From: JAWXVE01 sp044425575
GTDB taxonomy: Bacteria; Bacillota; Clostridia; Lachnospirales; Lachnospiraceae
Length of the DNA: 43,054 nucleotides
NCBI GenBank assembly: GCA_044425575.1
Contig: JAWXVE010000009.1
Coordinates: 1-43,054, forward strand
Reading direction: 5' to 3'
Shown here piece by piece: positions 14,412 through 23,913 of this stretch (positions are counted from its first letter, which is position 1; each line of letters starts with the position of its first letter). The notes beneath the pieces were generated by a model, which saw only the letters and a list, made by a program, of their open reading frames with translations, had not been told where the DNA came from and did no database searches. The translations under genes and the position numbers were made by a program.

Positions 14412-17147
14412 CTATTGTACAATCGTAATCAGGTTCTCTTCGCCTTCTCGACTATACGTAATCTGTTTAAATAATTTCTCTAACAGATTATTGGTAATGA
14501 TATCGGCTTGCTCTAATACATTAGATGCATCTCCACTATAGCGAATCATGGTCTTAATACTATTATCAAGTTCCGAATATTCCACCACATAATCTAAATG
14601 GAATGCATCTGGTAACCCTTTCATAATAAGCCCCATCACCACTTCTTCAAATGCTAATTGCATCTTCATAATATCACTTTGTGATAAGAATTGCTTTCTA
14701 CCAAATTGTTCCATCTCTGTATTCAGTGCAATAAAGTCAAATTCTCGATTAGTAAATTCCCTATGCATGGTGCGTAGTCTCTTAACAAATGCAATCGTAC
14801 GTTCCCTCTTAGGATGTTCAAAGATTTCCTCAGCAGTTCCCTCTTCATATATAATCCCTTGGTCCATGTAAAAGACTCTTGTAGATACATCTTTCGCAAA
14901 CTTCATCTCATGTGTTACGATCATCATAGTCAATCCCTTGCCAGCTAATGTCTTAATAACCGACAACACTTCTCCTACCATAGTAGGGTCTAATGCAGAA
15001 GTAGGCTCATCAAATAGAATAATGTCTGGATTCATTGCCAAGGTTCTAGCAATTGCAACTCTTTGCTTTTGTCCACCTGATAACTCATCTGGGTAGGAAA
15101 ATGCCTTTTCTGATAATCCCACCATACGAAGTAATTCCATGGCTTTCTCATATGCTGTCTGCTTATCCATCTTAAGAAGTTCCATCGGTCCTATCATAAT
15201 ATTCTCGATAATCATTAAGTGATTGAAGAGATAGAATGATTGGAACACCATTCCCATCTTCTGACGCACTTTGCTAATATTACAATTCTTACTCGTAACC
15301 TCTTCTCCCCCAACTACTATCTTACCTTCTGTAGGTATTTCTAATAGATTCATACAACGTAGTAACGTTGATTTACCCGTACCCGATGGGCCAATAATAG
15401 AAATCACTTCGCCCTGCTTAATGACAGCATTCACATCTGCAATTGGTGTCACATTGGGATACACCTTCTTTAAATGAGAAATGGTAATCTCCCCATTAGA
15501 ACGCTCTTGCTCTAGTTCTGCAACTTGGTCAGTCCCTGCTGCGTCTACACTAATATGCGTATTTACACCACGTAGCTCACGCTTACGATTCTTAGGATCA
15601 ATGGTAAATTGAATCTTCGTAATGGCCATGGACAATAAGTACGATATGGTAAAGTAGATAATGGCAGTAGAAATCAGTGGGAAAAATGCCTCATAAGTTC
15701 TACTTCTAATAAGATCACTCATCTTCGTTAAATCTTGTATGGTAATATATCCAACTACTGATGTCATCTTAACAAGGGATATGAATTCCCCTTTATAAAC
15801 AGGCAAAAAGTGTTTGGCCGCTTGAGGGAATACAATCTTCATAAATGTCTTTTGCTTGCTAAAACCAATGGCAAGTGCTGCTTCTGTCTGTCCCCTATCT
15901 ACTGCTTCAATACCCGTTCGCATCATCTCGGATACGTATGCTGCAAAGTTCATTCCAAATGCAATACTAGCAATCACTGTTGCTCCAATGCTCACTTTGC
16001 TAAAGATTAGATAGTAGAAGATCATTAGAATAACAACCATAGGCGTGCCTTGGAAAATACGAATATAAACATTGGCAAATCCTGAAATGAATCTGTTCTT
16101 ATGCATCTTCATCAAACATATGCCAAATCCCAACAAAGTTCCTAGTATGGTTGATACAATGGAAATGACCAATGTAGTCTGAATTCCTTGTAGAATTAAC
16201 AGGTAACGGTCCTCTGTAATAAAAGTGCTAACAAAGCTAGCCTTAACGCTGCTTACCCAGCTTTCCTCTACCATATCTGTACCATACGTGGCTTCCATGT
16301 CAACATTTACCACTGCCACTACGCCACCCACGTAAGTAGGTTCTAAAAAGTCAACATTTTCTTTCCGTTCTTCTGTTACCGTTATATTTCCTCCTAAGAT
16401 ATCATACATACCAGAAGTTAATGCAAGAATCATGGAGCTATGGTCTGTTGTAATTAATTCAAGTCCATATCCATATTCTTCACAGAATTGATATATGACA
16501 TCAATGTCATACCCCACCACTTGACCATCTTTTATATAAGAGAACGGTTCCACTTCTGGAATGGTACCAAAACGAATTGTTCCATTAATGGCTTCTAAAT
16601 CGTCAAGGTCACCTATTACTTTTACACTATCATCTGTGCCAAACCACTTAGCATCTAATTCTTCAATCTTCTCACTTGCCATATACTCTATAATGAATTC
16701 ATTTAATTCATCTATGTAAGCAGCATTATCTCCCTTTTGCACCGCAAAAGCATAGGCATCTTCTGTAATAGAATCCACCATATAACAGATACTACTTTCT
16801 GCCTGAATGGCAGTTCTTGCCAGTGGGGAATCTTGTAAAAATCCCTCAATTTTACCCAAGGTTAGAGCAGCAACTAAATCAGTGCTAGTATCATAATAAA
16901 GAATCTGTGGATCCTCCACATATTCCATGGTATAAGTATCCATGGTAGTACCTGTTAGCACACCCCAATTCATACCTGCCATTTCCTCAATACTACTATA
17001 GACTGGTACGCGATCTTCATTGGCCACTACGACCGCTTCGGTACTACTTGAATCTGTAGTAGTCTGTGTCTCTACACCGGCATTGCTACATCCTATGATT
17101 AGCAACATACTACATGCAATGATTATAATTGATTTGAATGTTTTCAT
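14412..17147 (-). CDS. Single-chain amino-acid ABC importer with GHKL-like domain
   Basis: One chain of about 911 aa holds a whole polar-amino-acid importer (numbering from the upstream ATG at 17159). Parts: lipoprotein signal (IIGC at 21-24); a two-lobe binding domain in reversed order, lobe 2 (about 60-175, WGVLTGTTMD to KWFG) before lobe 1 (190-285, EPFSYIKDGQVVGYDID); a His/Glu-type permease (about 320-515) with EAA loop EAALAIGF; an ABC ATPase (555-790: GPSGTGKST, LSGGQKQRV, ILFDEPTSALD, VTHE); and a C-terminal domain (about 795-915) with MQLAFEEVVMGLI and IRYSGDASN, resembling the N and G boxes of RsbW/SpoIIAB-like ATPases but degenerate. The ATG at 17147 has GGAGGT upstream and gives a better signal peptide; 17159 is possible. 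The STAS gene follows. Substrate unknown, probably a polar amino acid. Confidence 0.85.
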   Translation of the reverse strand: MKTFKSIIIIACSMLLIIGCSNAGVETQTTTDSSSTEAVVVANEDRVPVYSSIEEMAGMNWGVLTGTTMDTYTMEYVEDPQILYYDTSTDLVAALTLGKIEGFLQDSPLARTAIQAESSICYMVDSITEDAYAFAVQKGDNAAYIDELNEFIIEYMASEKIEELDAKWFGTDDSVKVIGDLDDLEAINGTIRFGTIPEVEPFSYIKDGQVVGYDIDVIYQFCEEYGYGLELITTDHSSMILALTSGMYDILGGNITVTEERKENVDFLEPTYVGGVVAVVNVDMEATYGTDMVEESWVSSVKASFVSTFITEDRYLLILQGIQTTLVISIVSTILGTLLGFGICLMKMHKNRFISGFANVYIRIFQGTPMVVILMIFYYLIFSKVSIGATVIASIAFGMNFAAYVSEMMRTGIEAVDRGQTEAALAIGFSKQKTFMKIVFPQAAKHFLPVYKGEFISLVKMTSVVGYITIQDLTKMSDLIRSRTYEAFFPLISTAIIYFTISYLLSMAITKIQFTIDPKNRKRELRGVNTHISVDAAGTDQVAELEQERSNGEITISHLKKVYPNVTPIADVNAVIKQGEVISIIGPSGTGKSTLLRCMNLLEIPTEGKIVVGGEEVTSKNCNISKVRQKMGMVFQSFYLFNHLMIIENIMIGPMELLKMDKQTAYEKAMELLRMVGLSEKAFSYPDELSGGQKQRVAIARTLAMNPDIILFDEPTSALDPTMVGEVLSVIKTLAGKGLTMMIVTHEMKFAKDVSTRVFYMDQGIIYEEGTAEEIFEHPKRERTIAFVKRLRTMHREFTNREFDFIALNTEMEQFGRKQFLSQSDIMKMQLAFEEVVMGLIMKGLPDAFHLDYVVEYSELDNSIKTMIRYSGDASNVLEQADIITNNLLEKLFKQITYSREGEENLITIVQ

Positions 17148-17235
17148 CACTACCTCCATCTCTTTCCTAAAATCTGGGAACTTTCGGCCGCAAGTACCTA
17201 GATTGTGAATTTTATGTTTCTTCCCCTAAAATAAT

Positions 17236-17259
17236 ATCACAATTTCATTCATTTGTGAT
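17236..17259. promoter_or_regulatory. Inverted repeat upstream of the transporter fusion
   Basis: ATCACAA (17236-17242) and TTGTGAT (17253-17259) form a perfect 7-bp inverted repeat with a 10-bp centre, about 90 bases before the transporter start. On the minus strand it abuts TATTAT, a possible -10. This looks like an operator for a dimeric regulator. The spacing is too wide, with no U-run, for a terminator. Confidence 0.4.
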
Positions 17260-17284
17260 TAATAATTGGACGATTCCTATTTTT

Positions 17285-18514
17285 CTAGAATAAATCCATC
17301 ACGCGGTTATTCTTTCTATAAAAGATGTTACCTGAATCATCCGACTCCCGACCAATGATTAAATCAAGATTATAGCAGGATGCAACACTTTCATAAGTTC
17401 CCACAATCAATTCAGAGAAGGTAGCGATATTCATTTTCGCTGTATAATCTTCCTGGGATTTCTCTACATTTTCACATTGTCCATTTACAAAGGTAATGGT
17501 AAAGGTCCCATTATTCTCTATGCAATATTCATCTTCAATACAGATACTTATAGTGCCACTTCCTCTATAACGGCTGTACTTTAACACGTCTTCCACGCGA
17601 ATGACGCGAACCATCCCCGATAGTACTCGTTCACACTTTGTATAATTTGCCTCGTGTATGAGTCCCTCAATATGCATATCACTTGGAAGCGCAAATTGAA
17701 TCCCATCATAATCATTGGCAAAGGTTGATGCAAAATCCATAATGCCTTGAAATCCTTGCGCATCTACCACCACAAAATCATTTTTCGAAGCAAAGGTATG
17801 CGTACAATCCATAATCGTCTTCCCATCATTAGTTTCTTTTCTAAAGATCAGATATGCCTTCGGTATACCCTCTTCATTGTACCACACATAGGCATATCTT
17901 CTGTGGTGAAAAGTATCACGTTCTTTGTAATATGCGTAATCATGTTCCTGACGCACTACTGATAAATTATAGCTTTTCATGGCATTGGCATATACTTCAT
18001 TTAAAATATCATGAGAGTCCTCTGGCAACAAAAGCTCCACACGCCCTTTGGTCTTATATGGCTTCCATCCTTTAAAGTAAATGGTCCATATATGATTGGC
18101 CAAATTACAACCATATCCGAACTTTCTATAATAAGCTCTGCTAAAAGGGTATAAATAAGAAAACAAATACCCTTGCTCATAACTATCTTGTAACATCTGA
18201 TGAAAACACTGAGAAATGGCACCTTTTCTTCTGTAACTAGGCAAAGTTGCCACATTTCCGATACCTCTCATCATCACTTCATGTCCATCATATCGCACTA
18301 CATATGGATAAGCACCAATACTTCCATATAATGTGACATCATCGTCATCAAATGCACCAAACGTGCTGGTTTCATACCCATTGACTGGGGGTATTATCTT
18401 CTGCTCATAAGTTCCATTTTCAATTGCCTTATAATCTAGAGGTGTTTCAAATGCAACTGCACTGTTGATTGCTTCTTTATATTGTTCTTCTTCTGTTAAA
18501 ATACGTAGAATCAT
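17285..18514 (-). CDS. Eis-like GNAT acetyltransferase
   Basis: A 409-aa protein of the Eis type: N-terminal GNAT domain with the acetyl-CoA loop RGIGNVATLPSYRRKGAIS (V-x-x-x-R-R-K-G), the YLYPFSRAYYRKFGY segment typical of the family, a second degenerate GNAT domain, and a C-terminal SCP2-like domain. Relatives acetylate amines on small molecules, peptides or aminoglycosides; the substrate here is unknown. The ATG at 18514 has AAAGG upstream and gives the usual start MILRILTEEE; an in-frame ATG at 18541 overlapping the previous stop is a weaker choice. It follows the DUF4143 ATPase gene by 26 bp, so the two may be co-transcribed. Confidence 0.85.
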   Translation of the reverse strand: MILRILTEEEQYKEAINSAVAFETPLDYKAIENGTYEQKIIPPVNGYETSTFGAFDDDDVTLYGSIGAYPYVVRYDGHEVMMRGIGNVATLPSYRRKGAISQCFHQMLQDSYEQGYLFSYLYPFSRAYYRKFGYGCNLANHIWTIYFKGWKPYKTKGRVELLLPEDSHDILNEVYANAMKSYNLSVVRQEHDYAYYKERDTFHHRRYAYVWYNEEGIPKAYLIFRKETNDGKTIMDCTHTFASKNDFVVVDAQGFQGIMDFASTFANDYDGIQFALPSDMHIEGLIHEANYTKCERVLSGMVRVIRVEDVLKYSRYRGSGTISICIEDEYCIENNGTFTITFVNGQCENVEKSQEDYTAKMNIATFSELIVGTYESVASCYNLDLIIGRESDDSGNIFYRKNNRVMDLF

Positions 18515-18540
18515 ACTATACCTTTCTGACGCTCTTGTCA

Positions 18541-19902
18541 TTAATTATAAATTTGCATCTTGCCCATATCCGTAGTACCATTGCCGTCAAAAAACATAAT
18601 ATTGTAAATTGGAATATAGCTGATTTTTCCCTTGGTACGAATCATTCTTTCATTAGACAAAACAAATGCTTTTTGAATGGCATAATCGTCGCTATTAACC
18701 AGTTTATTCAACGCACTGTGCACTGTGTAATCTTTTCCTGATTTCACCTCAATTGGAATAACTGATAAGCTGGCATAATCATCAATCAAGTAATCAACCT
18801 CGCCTTTGCTACGATTATCATAATAAAATAATTTATGACCATGAGCAATTAATTCACTTGCCACAATGGTTTCATAAATTGATCCCAGATTAATACTCCT
18901 TTGATCACTCATAATGGCACTTATATTATTTTTATATAAGATATTTGAAAGTATACCAACATCGTTTAGGTATAATTTAAGTAAGTTTTTCCCACTAGAT
19001 TCAATAAGGGGAAATACTGGAGCAGTAATAGCTTGCACATTAAGCACGATACCCGCACTGATTAAGTATTCAAATTCATCTTGATAATTTCTAAATGTGT
19101 ATCCTTTTATATTTTCTATCTCCTTGAAAATCATTCTTTTCTTTTTATTTTCCATATTAGATGGAATCAAATCATAAACTGCTCTGATTTTCAACTTCTG
19201 TTCTTCATCGTATTTCGAAGCATCCGTGCCGTAATAACTATGAATTTCACTTTGAATCTCACGCACCGAAACAACATTTTTATATAGAAGGTAAGAATTA
19301 ACTGCATCAGGGAGTCCTCCCACAAGCAGAAACTTCTTGAATAAATCCAACATTTTATTGTGCATTGGCTCATCCAAGCTTTCTAACTGCTGGAACTTAT
19401 TGGCTAATACTTCCATTGTCATTTTATTTATGCCATTTGCATAAAGAAATTCTTCAAAATCTAAGGGAAACATTCTTATGGTGCGTATGCTACCCATGGG
19501 AATCGACGTGGTTCTAGAAAGCGTAACACCTAGTAATGAACCACTGGCAACATAGGTGAATCTATTATCTTGTGATAAAAATTTTAATAATGTAAGCAAA
19601 TGAGGATATTGCTGTATTTCATCTATAAATACTAGTGTATTGGATTTCTCTTTCATCTTATTACCGGCAATCATGCTCAGATGAAAATAAAAGTCTTCAA
19701 TGGTTTTCGTGTGCTCAAATAATCCTACGCCTAAAAAATCTTCCACCATATTAATTTCAATAAAATTCTCAAACAACTGTTTTCCCACATGACGAATAAT
19801 ATACGTCTTACCAACTTGCCTTGCACCATCAATGAGCAGTATTTTATTGGATTCTGATTTAAAATGAGATTCTATGATAGCTTCTATTTTTCTATATAAC
19901 AC
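18541..19902 (-). CDS. AAA ATPase with DUF4143 (AAA_14 family)
   Basis: A 453-aa P-loop protein with Walker A DGARQVGKTY near residue 25, Walker B LVFIDEIQQYP and sensor segment YVASGSLLG, followed by a C-terminal DUF4143 region ending in a PD-(D/E)xK-like motif (GEVDYLID, then IPIEVKSGKDY). Such proteins are common and patchily distributed in anaerobes; their job is unknown, though the Glu-Val-Lys motif hints at a nuclease fold. The start is a GTG at 19902 with AGGGGTG about ten bases before it. Just upstream are three identical palindromes spaced 33 bp apart that overlap the promoter, suggesting tight control, perhaps by its own product. Confidence 0.85.
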   Translation of the reverse strand: MLYRKIEAIIESHFKSESNKILLIDGARQVGKTYIIRHVGKQLFENFIEINMVEDFLGVGLFEHTKTIEDFYFHLSMIAGNKMKEKSNTLVFIDEIQQYPHLLTLLKFLSQDNRFTYVASGSLLGVTLSRTTSIPMGSIRTIRMFPLDFEEFLYANGINKMTMEVLANKFQQLESLDEPMHNKMLDLFKKFLLVGGLPDAVNSYLLYKNVVSVREIQSEIHSYYGTDASKYDEEQKLKIRAVYDLIPSNMENKKKRMIFKEIENIKGYTFRNYQDEFEYLISAGIVLNVQAITAPVFPLIESSGKNLLKLYLNDVGILSNILYKNNISAIMSDQRSINLGSIYETIVASELIAHGHKLFYYDNRSKGEVDYLIDDYASLSVIPIEVKSGKDYTVHSALNKLVNSDDYAIQKAFVLSNERMIRTKGKISYIPIYNIMFFDGNGTTDMGKMQIYN

Positions 19903-19932
19903 GATTATTTCACCCCTTATGCCAAGAATTAA

Positions 19933-20012
19933 ATTGACTTTTCAATAATATATTACCATATTAAAATTGACTTTTCAATATTATATCATAGTATTTTAAT
20001 TGACTTTTCAAT
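19933..20012 (-). promoter_or_regulatory. Promoter with three phased palindromes before the DUF4143 gene
   Basis: ATTGACTTTTCAAT (arms ATTGA/TCAAT, 4-nt centre) occurs three times at 19933-19946, 19966-19979 and 19999-20012, exactly 33 bp apart, about three helical turns. On the minus strand the middle copy supplies a -35 (TTGAAA) that is 17 bp from TAATAT. This suits cooperative binding of a dimeric repressor across the promoter. Confidence 0.65.
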
Positions 20013-20028
20013 AAATGCTCCCTGAGCA
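20010..20028 (-). terminator. Weak terminator after the Tet(M)-like gene
   Basis: TGCTC (20016-20020) and GAGCA (20024-20028) form a 5-bp stem with a 3-nt loop, followed on the minus strand by TTTATTG. It is short and lies 10 bp past the stop codon. Confidence 0.35.
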
Positions 20029-20037
20029 ATAGGTTTA

Positions 20038-22653
20038 CTATTCCAACTCATCACTCTCTGAAAGTAACGGGTTTGAAAGTGTTCTGCTGTTTCCCATTTC
20101 TACTAATTTGCTCTGTATCTCCTCGTTAACCAACTCTATTTCTACCTTCAAATCTCTAGCAGATAATAAATGTGCACCTTGACCTCTAATAATGATTTGT
20201 TCCATATAGTCTGAAGTGGCAACCGTAATATTTTGCTTGCAAGCATGGTTGTGTGTATATTTCTCAATATATTGATCAGCTGTTTCTGCCTCTTTGGTAA
20301 ATACCACACGAATGTTGTGATATTCCTCTATTGCTTCTATATGATTTTCCAATCGGTATGCATCGAACACTACTACCACGTTGGATTTTTTATATCCTTG
20401 GTAATTGCACATGATATCTTGCAACTTCGTCCTTGCACTATGAAGATCAACCTGTGCTAACTCTCTTAATTCTTCCCAAGCAAAGATGACATTATAACCA
20501 TCTACTAATAAATATTCTTCTTTTTTCACATGTGTAATCGATTTACTGCCATACGTTTCATAGGCTCTTCTCACTTTTGACGAGACCTTCGCATAATTCT
20601 TACCATGACTTCCTTGATTTTGCCCAAAAGCTTTGCCGTAAATCTCTTTAATTTCTTCCAAGGTTATGGTATCAATGGTATTTGCTGCCGAACTACTACG
20701 AACTGCAGATTCCGGTTCTTCTCTTACTTTTGTAAGATAACCATCAACGTGCATATAATCTTCTACTTCACTCCAATGCACGCTAAACCCTGCTCCATGT
20801 TGACAAAATACGGAATTAGGCGTATTTAACATATCATTTTCTGGGTCATAGTTCATGCTACGAATCACTTCTTCACTATGAATCGCCTCTACATATCCAT
20901 TGGCTATGAGGGTAAGTCTTCCATGGCCTTTTGCATAAGAGTTCACATGAATTTGATAACCTTTCATTTTAGAGACAGGCGCTCTTCCTTTGAGAGTTGC
21001 CACTCCAGCTTCAATGATTGGAACATCACAGATTCCATTCATACATTCTACATCCGTCATAGCTCTACCCACACATTCCATGGGAATTTCTAATATGAAA
21101 TCGTATGCCGGCTCTAGTAGTACAGACTCCGCTTTCATTAGCCCTTGTCTAACTGCTCGATAAGTGGCTTGTCTAAAATCACCACCTTCTGTATGTTTTT
21201 GGTGGGCCTTTCCTGACATAAGTGTCACTTTTATGTCAGTAAGAAGAGAACCAGTTAAAACTCCTCGATGTTCCTTTTCCTGCAAATGAGTAAGCACTAG
21301 GTTCTGCCAATTATTCTGTAGTAATTCCATTGGACAGTTAGCTGCGAAAGTCATTCCACTTCCTCGCTCACTAGGTTCTAGTAGCAAATGGACTTCTGCG
21401 TAATGTCGCAGGGGTTCAAAGTGTCCTACGCCTTCCACCGTATTGTTAATGGTCTCTTTATAGATAATGGTCCCTTCACAAAAACGCGCTTTTAGCCCAA
21501 AACGTTCTAAGAGTAATGCTTCTAGAATTTCTATTTGCACTTCCCCCATGATACTTGCATGGATTTCGCCTATCTCTTCTTCCCACTTCACTTGTAATTC
21601 TGGTATTTCTTCCTCTAATTGCTTTATTTGATGAATGGCTTCATTTCTATTTACTGCATCTGGTATCTCTACACGATAACTTAAGATTGGTTCTAGAATA
21701 GGCACGATGGAATTACACTCCACTCCTAGTCCTTCTCCTGCCACTGATTGGGATAACCCTGTAACTGCACAGATACTTCCTGCATCCACTTGGTCTACTG
21801 TCTGGTATTTTGCTCCTGCATAGATCCTAATTTGATTGATTTTCTCCTGATGGTTACCAATGGTATCTTTCACCTTTAACGTTCCACTCGTCACTTTCAA
21901 ATAGGTGAGTCGATTGTTCTGCTCATCTCGCAGAATTTTAAAGACTTTTGCGCCAAATCGTGTGTGGTCACTCTGTGCAGACTTGGTATATTGGTCTATT
22001 CCATCTAGTAACCCCTCTATGCCCTCTAAGCGCAATGCACTGCCAAAATATACGGGAAACATCTTCCTGTTCCCAATCAATTCTTGAATCTGATTCTTGA
22101 TAATTCTGTGTGAACTTAGATATTCCTCTAGGATATGTTGATCGCACATTGCAATCTCCTCCATGGTTGTATCATCTAATTCCTCACACAAGGGAATGCA
22201 ATTATCATCTAGCCTGTCCTTTAACTCACTTAAGAGCACATCCTTATTGGTTCCTTCCTGATCCATTTTATTCGCGAAAATAAAAGTAGGAATTTTATAA
22301 GTTTTCAACAATCTCCATAAGGTTTTCGTATGCCCTTGCACTCCATCTGCTCCGCTAACTACTAAGATTGCATAATCGAGTACTGATAAGGTTCTTTCCA
22401 TTTCTGCTGAAAAATCCACATGACCTGGTGTATCTAATAATATTACTTTACTTTCTTGTAATACAAATTCAGCTTGCTTGGAGAATATAGTAATTCCTCT
22501 TTCCTTTTCTAGAGCATACGTATCTAGAAAAGCATCTTGGTTATCTACTCTTCCCCATTTTTGAATCATTCCACTTTTATATAATATGGCTTCCGATAAA
22601 GTAGTCTTACCCGCATCCACATGTGCTAATATTCCAAGAACAATCTTTTTCAT
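20038..22653 (-). CDS. Tet(M)-like ribosomal GTPase fused to YacP/NYN domain
   Basis: Residues 1 to about 650 form an EF-G/Tet(M)-type translational GTPase: G1 AHVDAGKTTLSE, G2 area ERGITIFS, G3 DTPGHVDF, G4 ANKMDQ, then EF-G domains II to V. Tet(M) relatives dislodge drugs from the ribosome. After a linker, residues from about 705 form a YacP-like NYN domain (Rae1/PIN fold) with four spaced acidic residues in LLVDGYNVI, VVFDAYR, ETADQYIE and VATSDY. Rae1 in Bacillus cuts mRNA in the ribosomal A site, so the fusion could rescue or cleave at stalled ribosomes; that is inference. Start: the ATG at 22653 follows AAGGGAT and begins MKKIVLGILAHVD; an upstream ATG at 22701 would add 16 non-family residues. 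Drug resistance is not implied by sequence alone. Confidence 0.85.
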   Translation of the reverse strand: MKKIVLGILAHVDAGKTTLSEAILYKSGMIQKWGRVDNQDAFLDTYALEKERGITIFSKQAEFVLQESKVILLDTPGHVDFSAEMERTLSVLDYAILVVSGADGVQGHTKTLWRLLKTYKIPTFIFANKMDQEGTNKDVLLSELKDRLDDNCIPLCEELDDTTMEEIAMCDQHILEEYLSSHRIIKNQIQELIGNRKMFPVYFGSALRLEGIEGLLDGIDQYTKSAQSDHTRFGAKVFKILRDEQNNRLTYLKVTSGTLKVKDTIGNHQEKINQIRIYAGAKYQTVDQVDAGSICAVTGLSQSVAGEGLGVECNSIVPILEPILSYRVEIPDAVNRNEAIHQIKQLEEEIPELQVKWEEEIGEIHASIMGEVQIEILEALLLERFGLKARFCEGTIIYKETINNTVEGVGHFEPLRHYAEVHLLLEPSERGSGMTFAANCPMELLQNNWQNLVLTHLQEKEHRGVLTGSLLTDIKVTLMSGKAHQKHTEGGDFRQATYRAVRQGLMKAESVLLEPAYDFILEIPMECVGRAMTDVECMNGICDVPIIEAGVATLKGRAPVSKMKGYQIHVNSYAKGHGRLTLIANGYVEAIHSEEVIRSMNYDPENDMLNTPNSVFCQHGAGFSVHWSEVEDYMHVDGYLTKVREEPESAVRSSSAANTIDTITLEEIKEIYGKAFGQNQGSHGKNYAKVSSKVRRAYETYGSKSITHVKKEEYLLVDGYNVIFAWEELRELAQVDLHSARTKLQDIMCNYQGYKKSNVVVVFDAYRLENHIEAIEEYHNIRVVFTKEAETADQYIEKYTHNHACKQNITVATSDYMEQIIIRGQGAHLLSARDLKVEIELVNEEIQSKLVEMGNSRTLSNPLLSESDELE

Positions 22654-22847
22654 ATAATCCCTTTTTTCCTTAATTTCTTCGTCACCTTTGCTGTAGCTCA
22701 TCTAATACAATATTGCTTACAACACGTTTAGAAGGATGAGCCATACTCTTTCTATGTTTAACAGTATACAGTATTTTCAAGAAAAAGGAATCCAGAACTC
22801 GAAATTAAAGATAGTAATAGATTGAAGAAAAGATATGTCGTCTTCTA

Positions 22848-23870
22848 TTAGAGCATACTCTTACGATTAAATAATAACCATAAAAAGAATGGTGCGCCTA
22901 AAACTGATGTTACGATTCCCACAGACAATTCCACAGGATTAAATATAGTTCTTGCAACCGTATCGGAAAGCGTTAATAAAATTCCACCAAAAATTGCTGA
23001 TAATGGCACTAAAAATCTATGGTCATTTCCAATGAATAGTCTTGCAATATGTGGCGAAATAAGTCCAACAAATCCAATAGTGCCCGCAACACTGACTGCA
23101 CTTCCTGCTAAAATGGAGGCAATCAACATAATAAAAGCTCTATATATGGAAACCGAAACACCTAAGCTACTAGCAACTTCATCTCCAAGCCCAAAAATAT
23201 TGATTTTAGGGCTTATCATAAGAGCTAATGTCAAACCCACTATGCTGTAAGGAATGATTATAGATACTGACGACCATGTTCTACCAGATAGACTACCAAG
23301 CAACCACGAATATGTGATATCCAATGCATCGGTATTTAAAGCCATTAATGCTGATGTTAGGGCACTTAACAAGTTTGATACTGCAATACCTGCTAATACA
23401 ATATAAACTGGATTGCTTTTTGCAGAATTTTGACACGATAAAAGGTAAATTGTAATCGTAGCACTAAGGGCACCTAAAAATGCAAAAATAGGTACACTAG
23501 ATGCAAATTGTGGCAATATTGTCATGGCAATTATAGCCCCGAATCCGGCACCCGCATTAACTCCAATGATATTTGGTGATGCCATTGGGTTACGTAAAAT
23601 ACCTTGTAATAATACACCTGCAACCCCCAGATTCATTCCAACAAACATTCCAGTTATAAGTCGTGGTATACGAATGTTCATTATTATTTGATTCGCTAAT
23701 GCATCTTCTGTAATCGAGTTTGTAAAAACAGAAAGGGTCTCGACAACTGTAAACTTGGTTGAACCTAGCATTATGCTAATAATGCAGACTACAAACAAAA
23801 TTAAAATTGATATTAAAATAGTAAGTATGCGCTTCTTGGCTATATTTTTCAAGATGCCGTTGTTTATCAT
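22848..23870 (-). CDS. FecCD-family ABC importer permease
   Basis: A 340-aa polytopic permease of the BtuC/FhuB/FecCD type. It has about ten hydrophobic segments, the family signatures RIPRLITGMFVGMNLGVAG and LLQGILRNPMASPNIIGVN, the coupling segment with ASSLGVS, and the C-terminal GFVGLISPHIARLFIGNDHR. Such permeases form homodimers that import iron-siderophores, haem or cobalamin. It is the last gene of a three-gene unit (ATPase, lipoprotein, permease) with AAAGGAT before the ATG. The substrate cannot be told, but the linked ArsR regulator and metallochaperone-like trio point to a metal or metal-chelate. Confidence 0.93.
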   Translation of the reverse strand: MINNGILKNIAKKRILTILISILILFVVCIISIMLGSTKFTVVETLSVFTNSITEDALANQIIMNIRIPRLITGMFVGMNLGVAGVLLQGILRNPMASPNIIGVNAGAGFGAIIAMTILPQFASSVPIFAFLGALSATITIYLLSCQNSAKSNPVYIVLAGIAVSNLLSALTSALMALNTDALDITYSWLLGSLSGRTWSSVSIIIPYSIVGLTLALMISPKINIFGLGDEVASSLGVSVSIYRAFIMLIASILAGSAVSVAGTIGFVGLISPHIARLFIGNDHRFLVPLSAIFGGILLTLSDTVARTIFNPVELSVGIVTSVLGAPFFLWLLFNRKSML

Positions 23871-23913
23871 ATCGGATCCTTTCTGTCAAATTAGTGGAAC
23901 TTGTATAGAATAC

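Noticed and set aside
19933..20012. Three evenly spaced repeats as a CRISPR array
   Set aside because: The unit is only 14 bp, AT-rich and palindromic, with three copies, AT-rich spacers and no cas genes; it overlaps a promoter.
20038..22653. Classical tetracycline-resistance gene
   Set aside because: The GTPase part is Tet(M)-like, but the C-terminal NYN fusion and chromosomal setting differ from acquired tet genes; resistance is not supported by sequence alone.
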